The notes: generated by a model from the sequence alone, not told the origin. 64,000 bases of DNA from an uncultured Pelagibacteraceae bacterium (GCA_902594825.1 CACJNO010000001.1:1-64000), one strand, 5' to 3'; positions 36,106 to 45,386 are shown, numbered from the stretch's first letter. Made by a program: numbers and translations.

Positions 36106-36127
36106 CTAAATTTTTATCTACCTTAGA

Positions 36128-37069
36128 TTATAAAGGTAAGAAACTTGTATCTACGTTTCCTCTTGGTGTTCCCATTCCTTTTAAGAATGCATCAAGATTT
36201 CCACTCTCCATAGATTGTTTAGTTTCTTCTGGAGTTAGGAATTTAAAACCATCTAAAGTTTCTTTCATATCAGCAACTTTCATTTCTGAAGCTTTTGACA
36301 TTGCATTCATATCGCTTTTACCAGCTCTATATCTTGCATTAGCCTCATGAGTTACCTCGATAAAAGTTCTAAGCATTCCAGGATTTTCCTTCATAAACTT
36401 TGTAGTTACAGAAGTAATATCTATCCCTAAAATACCAGCATCTCTAGCTTCTTGTACTGTAAGTAGTCTTGAACCTACAGCAGTTGCAGCCTTAATAGAG
36501 TTACCACCAAATAAACATGCCATTACGACATCGCCACTAACTAAAGCAGCAGCTCCTTCTTCAGGATCCATTTGTATGATATCCATTTTTTTTCTGTCAG
36601 CTCCAACAACTTTCATACTTTCATCAAAAACGTACTCAGCCATTGTTCCTAGTGGAACAGCAACTTTTTTACCTTCTAATTCAGTAGCGTTTGCTTTTGT
36701 AATACCAGAAGCATTAGATGTTACACAAGTTGTACCACCCATTCCGTATTCCATTGCAATATCAACTAATTTGATAGGTGCTTTAGATTTAACAGCGTTA
36801 ATGAAAGGAACTAAACCTTGTGAGTAAGAGATATCAATATCTCCTGCTAACATAGCGTCAGTCATTGCTCCACCATTAGTGAAGTTTGTCCATTTTACTG
36901 GAACGCCTAAAGCTTTTGCAAAATTTTTCTTTTGCATATCTTCTAAGTTTGGACTTGGCCATTCTAAAAAGTAAGCAACTCTAACTTCATTTGCAGCTGA
37001 ATTAGCAACTGAAATTGAAAGATTAAGAGCTACAAAACATCCAAGAATAAAACTAATTATTTTTTTCAT
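36128..37069 (-). CDS. tauA: Taurine-type periplasmic binding protein
   Basis: 313 residues with signal peptide (about 1-25). Contains the NitT/TauT binding fold: RVAYFLEWPSPNLEDMQ, NFTNGGAMTDAMLAGDIDISYSQGL and MEYGMGGTTCVTSNASG. Binds taurine or related sulfonates in the periplasm for TauBC. First gene of the leftward operon and followed by a terminator. The promoter must lie in the 179 bp divergent spacer to the aminotransferase. Confidence 0.85.
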   Translation of the reverse strand: MKKIISFILGCFVALNLSISVANSAANEVRVAYFLEWPSPNLEDMQKKNFAKALGVPVKWTNFTNGGAMTDAMLAGDIDISYSQGLVPFINAVKSKAPIKLVDIAMEYGMGGTTCVTSNASGITKANATELEGKKVAVPLGTMAEYVFDESMKVVGADRKKMDIIQMDPEEGAAALVSGDVVMACLFGGNSIKAATAVGSRLLTVQEARDAGILGIDITSVTTKFMKENPGMLRTFIEVTHEANARYRAGKSDMNAMSKASEMKVADMKETLDGFKFLTPEETKQSMESGNLDAFLKGMGTPRGNVDTSFLPL

Positions 37070-37190
37070 TTATTCCTCTTCGTTGATTATTTATATGTCC
37101 TAAGTTTAAGATTAATTTGGTGTAGATGTAAAACAAAAAAGTGCTTAATTTGGATACAACTATTAGTTGTGACATTATTTTGGTGGTTAA

Positions 37191-37209
37191 TTAGACCTAA
37201 TTAGTCTAA
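37191..37209. promoter_or_regulatory. Inverted repeat in the tauA/aminotransferase spacer
   Basis: TTAGAC (37191-37196) and GTCTAA (37204-37209) flank a 7 bp spacer. The segment TTAGACCTAA is similar to the CTGGACYTAA half-site that I recall for the GntR/MocR regulator TauR. A regulator gene is not in the immediate neighbourhood, so this is a candidate operator only. Confidence 0.35.
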
Positions 37210-37248
37210 AGAAATCTTAACACTAACATTTTTTAAAAATTTAAAATT

Positions 37249-38595
37249 ATGAGCTCAGAAAAAAGAACTTCAGTTCCAAATTCCTTAAACGAACACTGGA
37301 TGCCTTTTACGTCCAATAAAGATTTCAAAGAAAACCCAAGATTAATAGTTGAAGCTAAAGGCGTATATTTAAAAAACCATCAAGGACAAACTCAAATTGA
37401 CGCGAGCTCTGGTTTGTTTTGTAATCCTCTTGGACATGGTAGACAAGAAATCATTGATGCGATAAGTAAACAGCTAAAAACTTTAGACTACTGCCAACCC
37501 TTCCAACAAGGCTTTGGAGGTTCATTCGAGTTAGCAACTAAAATTGCAAAACATACTCCTGGTAATTTGAATAGAATTTTTTACACCATTTGTGGCTCAA
37601 CAGCAGTTGAAACTGCTATAAAGATTTGTATTGCATATCATAGAGCAAGAGGTGATAGCCAAAGATTTAGATTTGTAGGACGTGAGCGAGGATATCACGG
37701 AATGAATATTGGTGCTACTTCAGTTGGTGGAATGGTGAATAACGTTAAAACTTTTGCAAGTGTTTTAATGCCAGGTGTAGTTCATATGAGACATACACAT
37801 TTACCAGAACATAAATTTGTAAGTGGTCAGCCTGAAACTGGAGTTGAGCTAGCGGATGATTTGGAGAGAATTTGTATAAATTTTGGTGCAGAAAATATTG
37901 CTGCTTGTATTGTTGAACCAGTCGCTGGTTCTACAGGGACACTAGTTCCTCCGAAAGGATATTTACAAAGATTGAGAGAAATTTGTGACAAACATGGAAT
38001 ACTTTTAATTTTTGATGAAGTAATTACCGGTTGGGGAAGAATGGGATCTCCATTTGGTTCACAAGAGTTTGGAGTAACTCCAGATATAATGACTATGGCA
38101 AAAGCTACAACAAACGGAATAAGTCCTTTAGGAGTTGTTGCTTGTAAAGAAGAAATTTATGATGCACTGATGGATAATGCACCGAAGGGCACTATTGAAT
38201 TATTTCATGGTTATACTTATTCAGGAATACCAATTTCTGTTGCAGCAGGTCTAGCTGTTCAAGATATATTTGAAAAAGATGATATATTTAATAGAGCAAA
38301 AGAATTAGCACCTTATTTCCAAAAGGGTTTATTTTCATTAAATGATATTGATGTAGTTGAAAATATAAGAGGCTATGGAATGATGGGTGGTATTGATATT
38401 AAAATGGATAAGAAACCAGGTGCGGCTGGATTTACTTGTTTCAAACATTGTTATGAGGCTGGTGTAAATTTTAAAGCGACTGGTGATTGTTTAATAATTG
38501 CACCAATGTTTATTTGTGAAAAAAAACATATAGATGAAATTATTGAAAAACTTCGAACAGGAATAACTAATTACGCAAAAAGTAAAAAGAATTAA
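37249..38595 (+). CDS. Omega-amino acid/taurine:pyruvate aminotransferase (Tpa-like)
   Basis: 448-residue class III PLP aminotransferase. The start NEHWMPFTSNKDFKENPR and DASSGLFCNPLGHGR are typical of beta-alanine/taurine:pyruvate aminotransferases; the PLP Lys is in MTMAKATTNG, and IIFDEVITGWGR-like LIFDEVITGWGRMG precedes it. Should convert taurine to sulfoacetaldehyde and pyruvate to alanine. Divergent from tauA and followed by alanine dehydrogenase, which recycles the alanine and releases ammonium. Beta-alanine use is the alternative. Confidence 0.75.
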   Translation: MSSEKRTSVPNSLNEHWMPFTSNKDFKENPRLIVEAKGVYLKNHQGQTQIDASSGLFCNPLGHGRQEIIDAISKQLKTLDYCQPFQQGFGGSFELATKIAKHTPGNLNRIFYTICGSTAVETAIKICIAYHRARGDSQRFRFVGRERGYHGMNIGATSVGGMVNNVKTFASVLMPGVVHMRHTHLPEHKFVSGQPETGVELADDLERICINFGAENIAACIVEPVAGSTGTLVPPKGYLQRLREICDKHGILLIFDEVITGWGRMGSPFGSQEFGVTPDIMTMAKATTNGISPLGVVACKEEIYDALMDNAPKGTIELFHGYTYSGIPISVAAGLAVQDIFEKDDIFNRAKELAPYFQKGLFSLNDIDVVENIRGYGMMGGIDIKMDKKPGAAGFTCFKHCYEAGVNFKATGDCLIIAPMFICEKKHIDEIIEKLRTGITNYAKSKKN

Positions 38596-38604
38596 GTTTC
38601 AATA

Positions 38605-39723
38605 ATGATAATCGGCGTACCTAAGGAAATTAAACCTCAAGAGAATAGAATTGGCTTAACACCAGATAGTGTAAAAACTCTTGTGTCAGAGGGCCACAAA
38701 GTTTTAATAGAAAATAATGGTGGTTTTGAAGCAGGTTTTGATAATGAACAATATACAAATGTAGGAGCAAAAATTGTTAATAAAGCTTCTGATATTTTCA
38801 ATGACGCAGAAATAATTGTTAAAGTAAAAGAACCTCAAAAAGTTGAAGTAGATATGATTAAAGAAAATCAAATCATATATACCTATCTTCACTTAGCTGC
38901 TGCAAAAGAATTAACTGAAGGATTAATCAAATCAAAAAGTATAAATATTGCATATGAAACTGTTACAGATGATAATGGTAGACTTCCATTACTTGCACCA
39001 ATGAGTGCAGTTGCAGGTCGTATGTCTGTTCAAGCTGGAGCACATTGTTTAGAAAAAAATCAAAAAGGTAGAGGGGTATTGTTAGGTGGAGCACCTGGAG
39101 GTGAACCAGCTAATGTTCTAATTCTTGGTGGCGGAGTAGTTGGAGAAAATGCTGCAATAATAGCCACTGGTATGAGAGCCAAAGTTCATGTTGTAGATAA
39201 ATCTGAAACAAGGTTAAAACAATTAGTTGAAATGTTTGGGGATAAAATTATTCCAGAACAAAGTGATAAAATAGATTTAAATAAGTTAATTGCTAAAGCA
39301 GATTTAGTTGTTGGTGGAGTTTTAATTCCAGGAGCTGAAGCGCCAAAATTAGTAACTAAAGATATGCTTAAATTAATGAAAAGAGGTTCGGTAATAGTCG
39401 ATGTTGCAATCGATCAAGGAGGATGTGTTGAAACAAGTAAACCAACAACTCATGGAGATCCAACTTACATAGTTGATGATATTGTTCATTATTGTGTTGC
39501 AAATATGCCTGGAGGAGTTCCTAGAACTTCTACTTTTGCATTAAATCAAGCAACACTTCCTTATTTAGTTAAACTTGCAAATAAAGGTTATCAAAAAGCT
39601 TTAGGTGAAGATAAAAACTTTTTAGCTGGATTAAATGTTCACAAAGGGCATGTGACTTATAAAGCTGTTGCAGATGTTTTTGGACATGAATATGTTAACC
39701 CAGGAGATGCAATCAAAAATTAA
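38605..39723 (+). CDS. ald: Alanine dehydrogenase
   Basis: 372-residue NAD enzyme converting alanine to pyruvate and ammonium. Family motifs: MIIGVPKEIKPQENRIGLTP, the Rossmann LILGGGVVGENAA (about 172-184), and DQGGCVETSKPTTH. In taurine users it regenerates pyruvate for the aminotransferase; the adjacency to the preceding gene fits that. Confidence 0.93.
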   Translation: MIIGVPKEIKPQENRIGLTPDSVKTLVSEGHKVLIENNGGFEAGFDNEQYTNVGAKIVNKASDIFNDAEIIVKVKEPQKVEVDMIKENQIIYTYLHLAAAKELTEGLIKSKSINIAYETVTDDNGRLPLLAPMSAVAGRMSVQAGAHCLEKNQKGRGVLLGGAPGGEPANVLILGGGVVGENAAIIATGMRAKVHVVDKSETRLKQLVEMFGDKIIPEQSDKIDLNKLIAKADLVVGGVLIPGAEAPKLVTKDMLKLMKRGSVIVDVAIDQGGCVETSKPTTHGDPTYIVDDIVHYCVANMPGGVPRTSTFALNQATLPYLVKLANKGYQKALGEDKNFLAGLNVHKGHVTYKAVADVFGHEYVNPGDAIKN

Positions 39724-39727
39724 TTAA

Positions 39728-42172
39728 ATGGAAAAGAAACTTCCAAATAGCACTAAAGTTGTTGTTATAGGAGGTGGGGTAGTAGGTTGCTCAGTTGCTT
39801 ATCATTTAGCTAAATTTGGTTGGAAAGATACAATTCTTTTAGAAAGAGATCAGTTAACATCAGGAACAACTTGGCATGCGGCTGGACTTGTTAGTCAATT
39901 AGGTCCAACTGCATCAATAACCAAAATTAGAAAATATACATTAGATTTATATAAGAAGCTTGAAAAAGAAGTTGACCACTCTGCAGGCTTAAGATTGAAC
40001 GGTGCTCTTTCAATTGCACAAAATAAAGGAAGGTGGCAGGAGCTTCAAAGACAAGCAACTACTGCACAACTATATGATGTTGATGTAAGAATTTTAGATA
40101 AAGATCAAATAAAAAAAGAGTATCCAATAATTAATACTGATGAAGTAATTGGTGGAATTTTAATGCCAGGTGATGGAGCAGCCGATCCATCAGGTGTAAC
40201 ACATATGCTTGCAAAGGGAGCAAGAATGGAGGGCGCACAAATTTTTGAAAAATCACCAGTAGATGAAATTTTAACAAAAGATGGAAAAATTTCTGGTGTA
40301 AAAGTTAACGGACAAATAATTAATTGTGAATATATTGTTTTAGCTTCAGGAATGTGGTCTAGACAAATTGCAGAAAAGGTTGGAGTTAGTGTTCCACTTT
40401 ATCCTGCAGAACATTTTTATATAATTACTGAGCCAATTGAAAATTTATCTAAAACTTTACCAGTAATAAGAGATTTTGATAATAGTACTTACATTAAAGA
40501 AGATGCTGGCAAAATATTAGTAGGTATTTTCGAAGGAAAATCTATCCCAGCTTTTGATAAAACGAACATCGTACCAGATGATTTTTCTTTTGGAGAATTC
40601 CCTGAAAACTTTGAACATTTCGAGCCATATTTAACATCTGCAATTAAAAGGTTCCCAGTTTTAGAAAAAGCAGGAATACGAAAATTTTTTGCTGGACCTG
40701 AGTCTTTTACTCCAGATACAAACACTTTGCTAGGCGAAGTACCAGAGATTAAGAATTTTTTTGTGTGTTGTGGTTTAAATAGTATTGGAATTGGAAGTGG
40801 TGGTGGTGTGGGAAAAGTTACAGCTGAATGGTTAATGACAGGACATATCAATCAAGACATTTTTAGTTATGACATTAAAAGATTTCAAAAATTTCATTCA
40901 GAGTTAGGTTTTATTAAAAAAAGAATTACAGAAACTTTAGGTGATCTTTATGGAATGCACTGGCCTTTTAAACAACATAAAACTTCACGAAATATAAAAA
41001 CACTTCCTTATCATGATAATTTAAGAAGTTTTGGTGCGTGTTTTGGTGTCTCTGCTGGTTATGAAAGACCAATGTGGTTTGCATTGGATGGTGAAAAATC
41101 GGAGTACAAATACAGTTATAATTATCAAAATTGGTATCCTTCAGCAGAATATGAGACCAGTAATACTATAAAAAATGTAGGTTTATTTGACTTAACGCCC
41201 TTTTCTAAATTTGAGATAAAATCTGATAAAGCCCATCAAGAATTACAAAGGATTTGCACAGCAAATATAAAAAATGAAATTGGTAAATGTACATATACAC
41301 ATATGCTAAATAGTGACGGTGGTATTGAAACTGATTTAACAGTTGTTTGTATTGATAAAGATCACTTTAGAATTATTAGTTCAGCAGCAACAAGAGAAAG
41401 GGATAAATTTCATATAAAAAAACATCTTTCTGAAGGATTAGAGATAAACGATGTAACTGATGATTATTGTGTATTTGGGTTATTTGGACCGAAAAGTAGA
41501 GATTTAATTAATACAATTTCGAAAGATAATTTTGATAACGATAATTTTAAATTTGGTACAGCAAAATTTATCACTATAGAAAGTGTAAAAATTTGGGCTC
41601 AAAGATTATCTTACGTTGGTGAATTAGGATATGAATTGTATGTAAATAAAAATGAAGCTAAAAAAATATATGAATTATTAATTGAAAAAGGTAAAGATTT
41701 TAATCTTTCGAATTGTGGGATGCATGCAATGGATATTATGAGAATGGAGAGTGGTTTTTTACATTGGGGCCATGATATATCACCTGAAGAAAACCAATTT
41801 CAAGCAGGTTTAACATTTACAATAAGTAATAAAAAAAATGTAGATTTTATCGGTAAAAAAGCTCTAGAAAAAATTAAAAAAGAAAAGATTAAAAGTAGAT
41901 TTGTAATGTTTACTTTGAAAGAAAGTAAACCAGGTGAGCCATTATTACTTCATGATGAACCTATTTATTTAGAAAATAAAATTATTGGAAGATCAACTTC
42001 AGGAAATTATTCATTTAATTTCAAAAAAAATTTAACTTTTGGATATATTGATAACGATTTTTCTAATGAGGAACTAAAAAACATGAACTTATTTATTGAA
42101 GTAGAAAAAAAAAAATATCCTATTTCTATTCAAACAGAGGCCCTAAAACAATCAGATTTTAAAAATTTATAA
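39728..42172 (+). CDS. FAD/GcvT oxidoreductase, dimethylglycine/sarcosine dehydrogenase family
   Basis: 814 residues. N-terminal FAD domain (about 1-390) with VVVIGGGVVGCSVAYHLA and TSGTTWHAAGL, where His50 is the position of covalent FAD in dimethylglycine dehydrogenase. The C-terminal half is a folate-binding GcvT-like aminomethyltransferase domain (about 430-814, LRSFGACFGVSAGYERPM, GMHAMDIMRMESGFLHWG). Removes N-methyl groups to tetrahydrofolate. The substrate could be dimethylglycine or sarcosine, or an N-methylated sulfonate given the taurine context. Starts 4 bp after ald. Confidence 0.8.
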   Translation: MEKKLPNSTKVVVIGGGVVGCSVAYHLAKFGWKDTILLERDQLTSGTTWHAAGLVSQLGPTASITKIRKYTLDLYKKLEKEVDHSAGLRLNGALSIAQNKGRWQELQRQATTAQLYDVDVRILDKDQIKKEYPIINTDEVIGGILMPGDGAADPSGVTHMLAKGARMEGAQIFEKSPVDEILTKDGKISGVKVNGQIINCEYIVLASGMWSRQIAEKVGVSVPLYPAEHFYIITEPIENLSKTLPVIRDFDNSTYIKEDAGKILVGIFEGKSIPAFDKTNIVPDDFSFGEFPENFEHFEPYLTSAIKRFPVLEKAGIRKFFAGPESFTPDTNTLLGEVPEIKNFFVCCGLNSIGIGSGGGVGKVTAEWLMTGHINQDIFSYDIKRFQKFHSELGFIKKRITETLGDLYGMHWPFKQHKTSRNIKTLPYHDNLRSFGACFGVSAGYERPMWFALDGEKSEYKYSYNYQNWYPSAEYETSNTIKNVGLFDLTPFSKFEIKSDKAHQELQRICTANIKNEIGKCTYTHMLNSDGGIETDLTVVCIDKDHFRIISSAATRERDKFHIKKHLSEGLEINDVTDDYCVFGLFGPKSRDLINTISKDNFDNDNFKFGTAKFITIESVKIWAQRLSYVGELGYELYVNKNEAKKIYELLIEKGKDFNLSNCGMHAMDIMRMESGFLHWGHDISPEENQFQAGLTFTISNKKNVDFIGKKALEKIKKEKIKSRFVMFTLKESKPGEPLLLHDEPIYLENKIIGRSTSGNYSFNFKKNLTFGYIDNDFSNEELKNMNLFIEVEKKKYPISIQTEALKQSDFKNL

Positions 42173-43024
42173 TTAAGTTTTCTTTCTCAAAAACAAAACA
42201 AATATAACTGAAGTTGCCATCATGATTAGAGCATATGCTGCAGTCGGCACCATATACATCATGTTTTGACCGAATAATTGTGTTCCAACAAAAACAGCTA
42301 AAGTTCCATTTTGTAAGCCACATTCTAAAGAGATACATCTCTGTTGAGCCACCCCAGATGCAAAAAATTTAGCTATGTAATAACCTATTACCATCATAGA
42401 AATATTTAAAGCAAAAGATATTGTTCCAGCAGTATTTAAGAACATTATAATGCTATCCCACTCCTCAATATAGATAGCAATAAATATAATTGAAAATAAT
42501 CCAATAGATAATTTTTGAATATATTTCATATTATTTTCTATAAAGTTATTAAATATTTTTCTAATAATCATTCCAATAATGACAGGAACAGTAACAACAA
42601 AGAACATTTTTAATGATATTCCAAGCATAGAAACTTCTTTTTCAACATAAGTGATATCAAATAAATCAATAGATAGAAAAACTATATAGGGAACAGAAAC
42701 AATACTAATTAAACTTGTAAAGGCAGTCAGAGATATAGATAGTGCAACGTCACCATCTGCAAACTTAGTCAGTACATTTGAAGTAACACCACCAGGTGCT
42801 GCTGCTATTAACATAACTCCTAAAGCTAGTTCGATTGGAGTTTTTAGAATAATAATTAATGAGTATCCAATGATTGGAAGAACAACTAATTGACAAATCA
42901 AACCAACAAAAAATTCTTTTGGATGAAGAAATACTCTTGTAAAATCTTTTACTGTTAAAGATGCACCTAAAGCTAACATTATCAATGCTAGTGCAAATGG
43001 TGCTATTGTAGTAACTATACTCAT
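42173..43024 (-). CDS. Bile acid:sodium symporter (BASS) family transporter
   Basis: 283 residues, about 9-10 helices. BASS features are ALIMLALGASLTVKDFTRVFLHPKEFFVG and LALGVMLIAAAPGGVTSNVLTKFADGDVALSISLT (the Na-binding crossover). Members import organic anions such as pyruvate, pantothenate and taurocholate. Substrate unknown here; it lies next to the sulfonate region but on its own strand, with stop abutting the FAD/GcvT gene. Confidence 0.8.
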   Translation of the reverse strand: MSIVTTIAPFALALIMLALGASLTVKDFTRVFLHPKEFFVGLICQLVVLPIIGYSLIIILKTPIELALGVMLIAAAPGGVTSNVLTKFADGDVALSISLTAFTSLISIVSVPYIVFLSIDLFDITYVEKEVSMLGISLKMFFVVTVPVIIGMIIRKIFNNFIENNMKYIQKLSIGLFSIIFIAIYIEEWDSIIMFLNTAGTISFALNISMMVIGYYIAKFFASGVAQQRCISLECGLQNGTLAVFVGTQLFGQNMMYMVPTAAYALIMMATSVIFVLFLRKKT

Positions 43025-43080
43025 GACCCCTCTAAGTATTTAAATGTTATGCAACGTTATACTATTGCATATTTTAAATT

Positions 43081-44058
43081 TCAAGAAATTACAAGTAGAT
43101 TTAGAACCTTACGAATAAATTTAGCTTTATATTTAAAAGCTTCAACTTGATAAGGTAAGATTTTTTTAAAATTCATTGTGCTTAACACATATTGTTTTTT
43201 TTCATTCATCTTAAGTAAATCATTTTTTAATAAATATTTACATTTTCTAATTATTGTTGCTCTAGGAATTTGTGTCATATCAGAAATTGACATAGCACTA
43301 ATCCCAGTATTTGAGCCTAAATTTTTTAAAAGAATATCAGAAGTAGTAAAGTGATCTAATGGAGGTTCATCATCGGAAGTATCTAAATGTTTTTGAACAT
43401 TAAGAACTTGATTCATAGCAACTGTTCCCCAAATGTGAAAACAAGTTAAGTCTTCCATAAATTTATGATAACCAATAATTAATGGTATTTGCATTCGATA
43501 AAACCATCTCCAGCATAATGTAAATCTTTTTCTAATTATGTTTTCAACGATTTTTGGATCAAGTTTTTTTGAATAAATTTTATCTTTGTTTAAAGCTTGT
43601 GAAACTAAATAAATATATTTTGATGAAAATTTTATTTGATTTTCAGGTTTAACAAATGGAAATGCTTTTCGATCTATTATAATTTTTTTTTTACTACGAG
43701 AAATTACTCCTTCTTTCTCAAGTTCTAAAACTTTTCTTCTTACAGTTTCTTTAGGTAAATCTAGTTTTTCGCAGAGTTCTGTAATGCTAAATCTTTCAAT
43801 TTGTTGATATGATTTTGAATAATATTCATCATAAGAATATTGAATTTGCATTTGATCATAAAATTGTAGAGTCTTTTCAACTAATGAAATTATTATCATA
43901 TATTTATAATGATCTTTAAATGACGCGTAAACATTGTTCATCCAGTTCCATTGGTGGAATATCCATTCTTTACTTAGATCAGAATAATTACTCATAATGG
44001 ACTCATAGACTTGCTCATCTGTAAGTGTTTTTGTAAAATCTATTTCTTGTAAATTCAT
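43081..44058 (-). CDS. Putative transcriptional regulator with two helix-turn-helix units
   Basis: 325 residues, no signal or membrane segment. Two HTH-like segments stand out: FSITELCEKLDLPKETVRRKVLELEKEGVI (about 91-120) with a wing, and MSISDMTQIPRATIIRKCKYLLKNDLL (about 259-285). The rest is helical with aromatic WRWFYRMQIPLI. I do not recognise the family. Single gene, 57 bp upstream of the BASS start on the same strand, and divergent from the small tail-anchored protein genes. Confidence 0.55.
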   Translation of the reverse strand: MNLQEIDFTKTLTDEQVYESIMSNYSDLSKEWIFHQWNWMNNVYASFKDHYKYMIIISLVEKTLQFYDQMQIQYSYDEYYSKSYQQIERFSITELCEKLDLPKETVRRKVLELEKEGVISRSKKKIIIDRKAFPFVKPENQIKFSSKYIYLVSQALNKDKIYSKKLDPKIVENIIRKRFTLCWRWFYRMQIPLIIGYHKFMEDLTCFHIWGTVAMNQVLNVQKHLDTSDDEPPLDHFTTSDILLKNLGSNTGISAMSISDMTQIPRATIIRKCKYLLKNDLLKMNEKKQYVLSTMNFKKILPYQVEAFKYKAKFIRKVLNLLVIS

Positions 44059-44108
44059 ATTTTAAATATCAGTAGTAGAAACCCAAATTGGACAGTTGTC
44101 AATTCAAT

Positions 44109-44136
44109 AGTGACCCAGTTTGAACTTTGGTATAAT
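44109..44136 (+). promoter_or_regulatory. Predicted promoter of the small tail-anchored genes
   Basis: AGTGAC (44109-44114) and 16 bp later an extended -10 TGGTATAAT (box TATAAT at 44131-44136), 34 bp before the ATG at 44171. The best -10 box seen in the window. Confidence 0.5.
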
Positions 44137-44170
44137 TGAGCATATCTATTTTTCGTGATTAAATTTGTTC

Positions 44171-44404
44171 ATGGAAAATAAAGGCTTTACGGATAACAAG
44201 ACAAACATCGAGACCCCGAGTGATGGAGTTATTGTTGCTGAAAAGCCTTTAAAAAATGGTCGAATTACTTCCAACAGAGTAGACATTAATGTTCTGAAAT
44301 CAAAGCTACAAGAAACAGAGAGTAAAGAGTTTAAGAAGAATATTTACATACTTTCATCTTTAGTTTTAGGATTGGGTATATTGGGAATTTACCTATCACT
44401 ATAA
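44171..44404 (+). CDS. Small tail-anchored protein, paralogue 1
   Basis: 77 residues from ATG 44171 (a TTG two codons earlier is less likely). Cytosolic N-terminal part of about 55 residues, polar, then one hydrophobic anchor (about 58-76, ILSSLVLGLGILGIYLSL). No signal peptide. The INVL, charged linker, KKNIYILSS-anchor arrangement matches the following gene. Function unknown. Confidence 0.6.
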   Translation: MENKGFTDNKTNIETPSDGVIVAEKPLKNGRITSNRVDINVLKSKLQETESKEFKKNIYILSSLVLGLGILGIYLSL

Positions 44405-44445
44405 TGAAATTTGCAAATTTAAGAATTTCGTGGTTTAATTGAATT

Positions 44446-44652
44446 ATGAAAAATCTTAATGTTACAATAAAAGATAAAATTCTTTCAAGATATTCAGAAA
44501 AAGATTTAGAAAATACGCAGCCTTCAACTAGCAACATAAACGTTTTATTAAATAGAATAAAAGTTAATAAGAAAAATGAAACTAGAAAAAAATTATATTT
44601 TTCTGCTGCGGCCTCTACTGGTTTAATTTTATTTGGTTTTATCCTTTTTTAA
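44446..44652 (+). CDS. Small tail-anchored protein, paralogue 2
   Basis: 68 residues ending in a single hydrophobic anchor (YFSAAASTGLILFGFILF). The pattern NINVLLNRIKVNKK...RKKLYFSAA parallels the DINVLKSKLQ...FKKNIYILSS of paralogue 1. Stop overlaps the convergent SDR gene by 4 bp. No family recognised. Confidence 0.6.
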   Translation: MKNLNVTIKDKILSRYSEKDLENTQPSTSNINVLLNRIKVNKKNETRKKLYFSAAASTGLILFGFILF

Positions 44653-45386
44653 AAAGAAGTATTTTTAAAAATTCTCTCAGGAATACATTTAATCATAAGC
44701 ATAATAAATCTCCATACTTTCATTGTATAAATTACATTCTTTTTTTTCTTAATAGCAAAATAGATATCTTTGGCTACATCGTTAGAGGACGAGGTAAAAA
44801 ATTTTGGCAATTTTAAACCTGAAGTCATTTTAGTGTAAACAGTTCCGGGTATAACAGTTAAAACATGAACATTTTTTTTGGCTAATCTATTTCTTAAACC
44901 TGATAAAAAAGTAGTAAAACCTGCCTTAGCAGAACCATATATATAATTTGATGATCTACCTCTTTCTCCTGCAACTGAACTTATTCCAACAATAGTTCCA
45001 CTACCACGATTTTCAAAAATATTAGAGAATTCAGAAATTATATTGACCGGTCCCTCGAAATTTGTCCTTAAAACTTTTGTTCTCAAATCATCTTTTTTTT
45101 CACATTCATTTTGGTCTCCCATTAAACCAATAGCACATATAACTATTGAGGGAATTTCTTTTAAATTTTGAATAAAAGCTTTATGTGTATCTAATTTTAA
45201 AACATCAAATTCATAAAAATTAACATCAACATTAAATTGAAGTTTTAAATCACTAATTTCATCCCCGAAATTTGAAGATCTTCTAGAAGCAAGTAATAAA
45301 TTGTGTCCATTTGCTGCAAATTTGTTTGCTATTGATTTAGCAATATCACTCTGGGCGCCTAAAATCAGTACTGTTCCTTGTGTCAT
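44649..45386 (-). CDS. SDR oxidoreductase, DprE2-like
   Basis: 245-residue short-chain dehydrogenase. Rossmann loop LILGAQSDIAKSIA at the N-terminus, catalytic Ser in SSVAGERGRSS and YIYGSAKAGF with Tyr and Lys. The C-terminal YTMKVWRFIMLMIKCIPERIF resembles the tail of decaprenylphospho-ribose 2'-ketoreductases (DprE2). Near a UbiA-type phosphoribosyltransferase, which supports polyprenyl-phosphoribose metabolism. Confidence 0.7.
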   Translation of the reverse strand: MTQGTVLILGAQSDIAKSIANKFAANGHNLLLASRRSSNFGDEISDLKLQFNVDVNFYEFDVLKLDTHKAFIQNLKEIPSIVICAIGLMGDQNECEKKDDLRTKVLRTNFEGPVNIISEFSNIFENRGSGTIVGISSVAGERGRSSNYIYGSAKAGFTTFLSGLRNRLAKKNVHVLTVIPGTVYTKMTSGLKLPKFFTSSSNDVAKDIYFAIKKKKNVIYTMKVWRFIMLMIKCIPERIFKNTSF

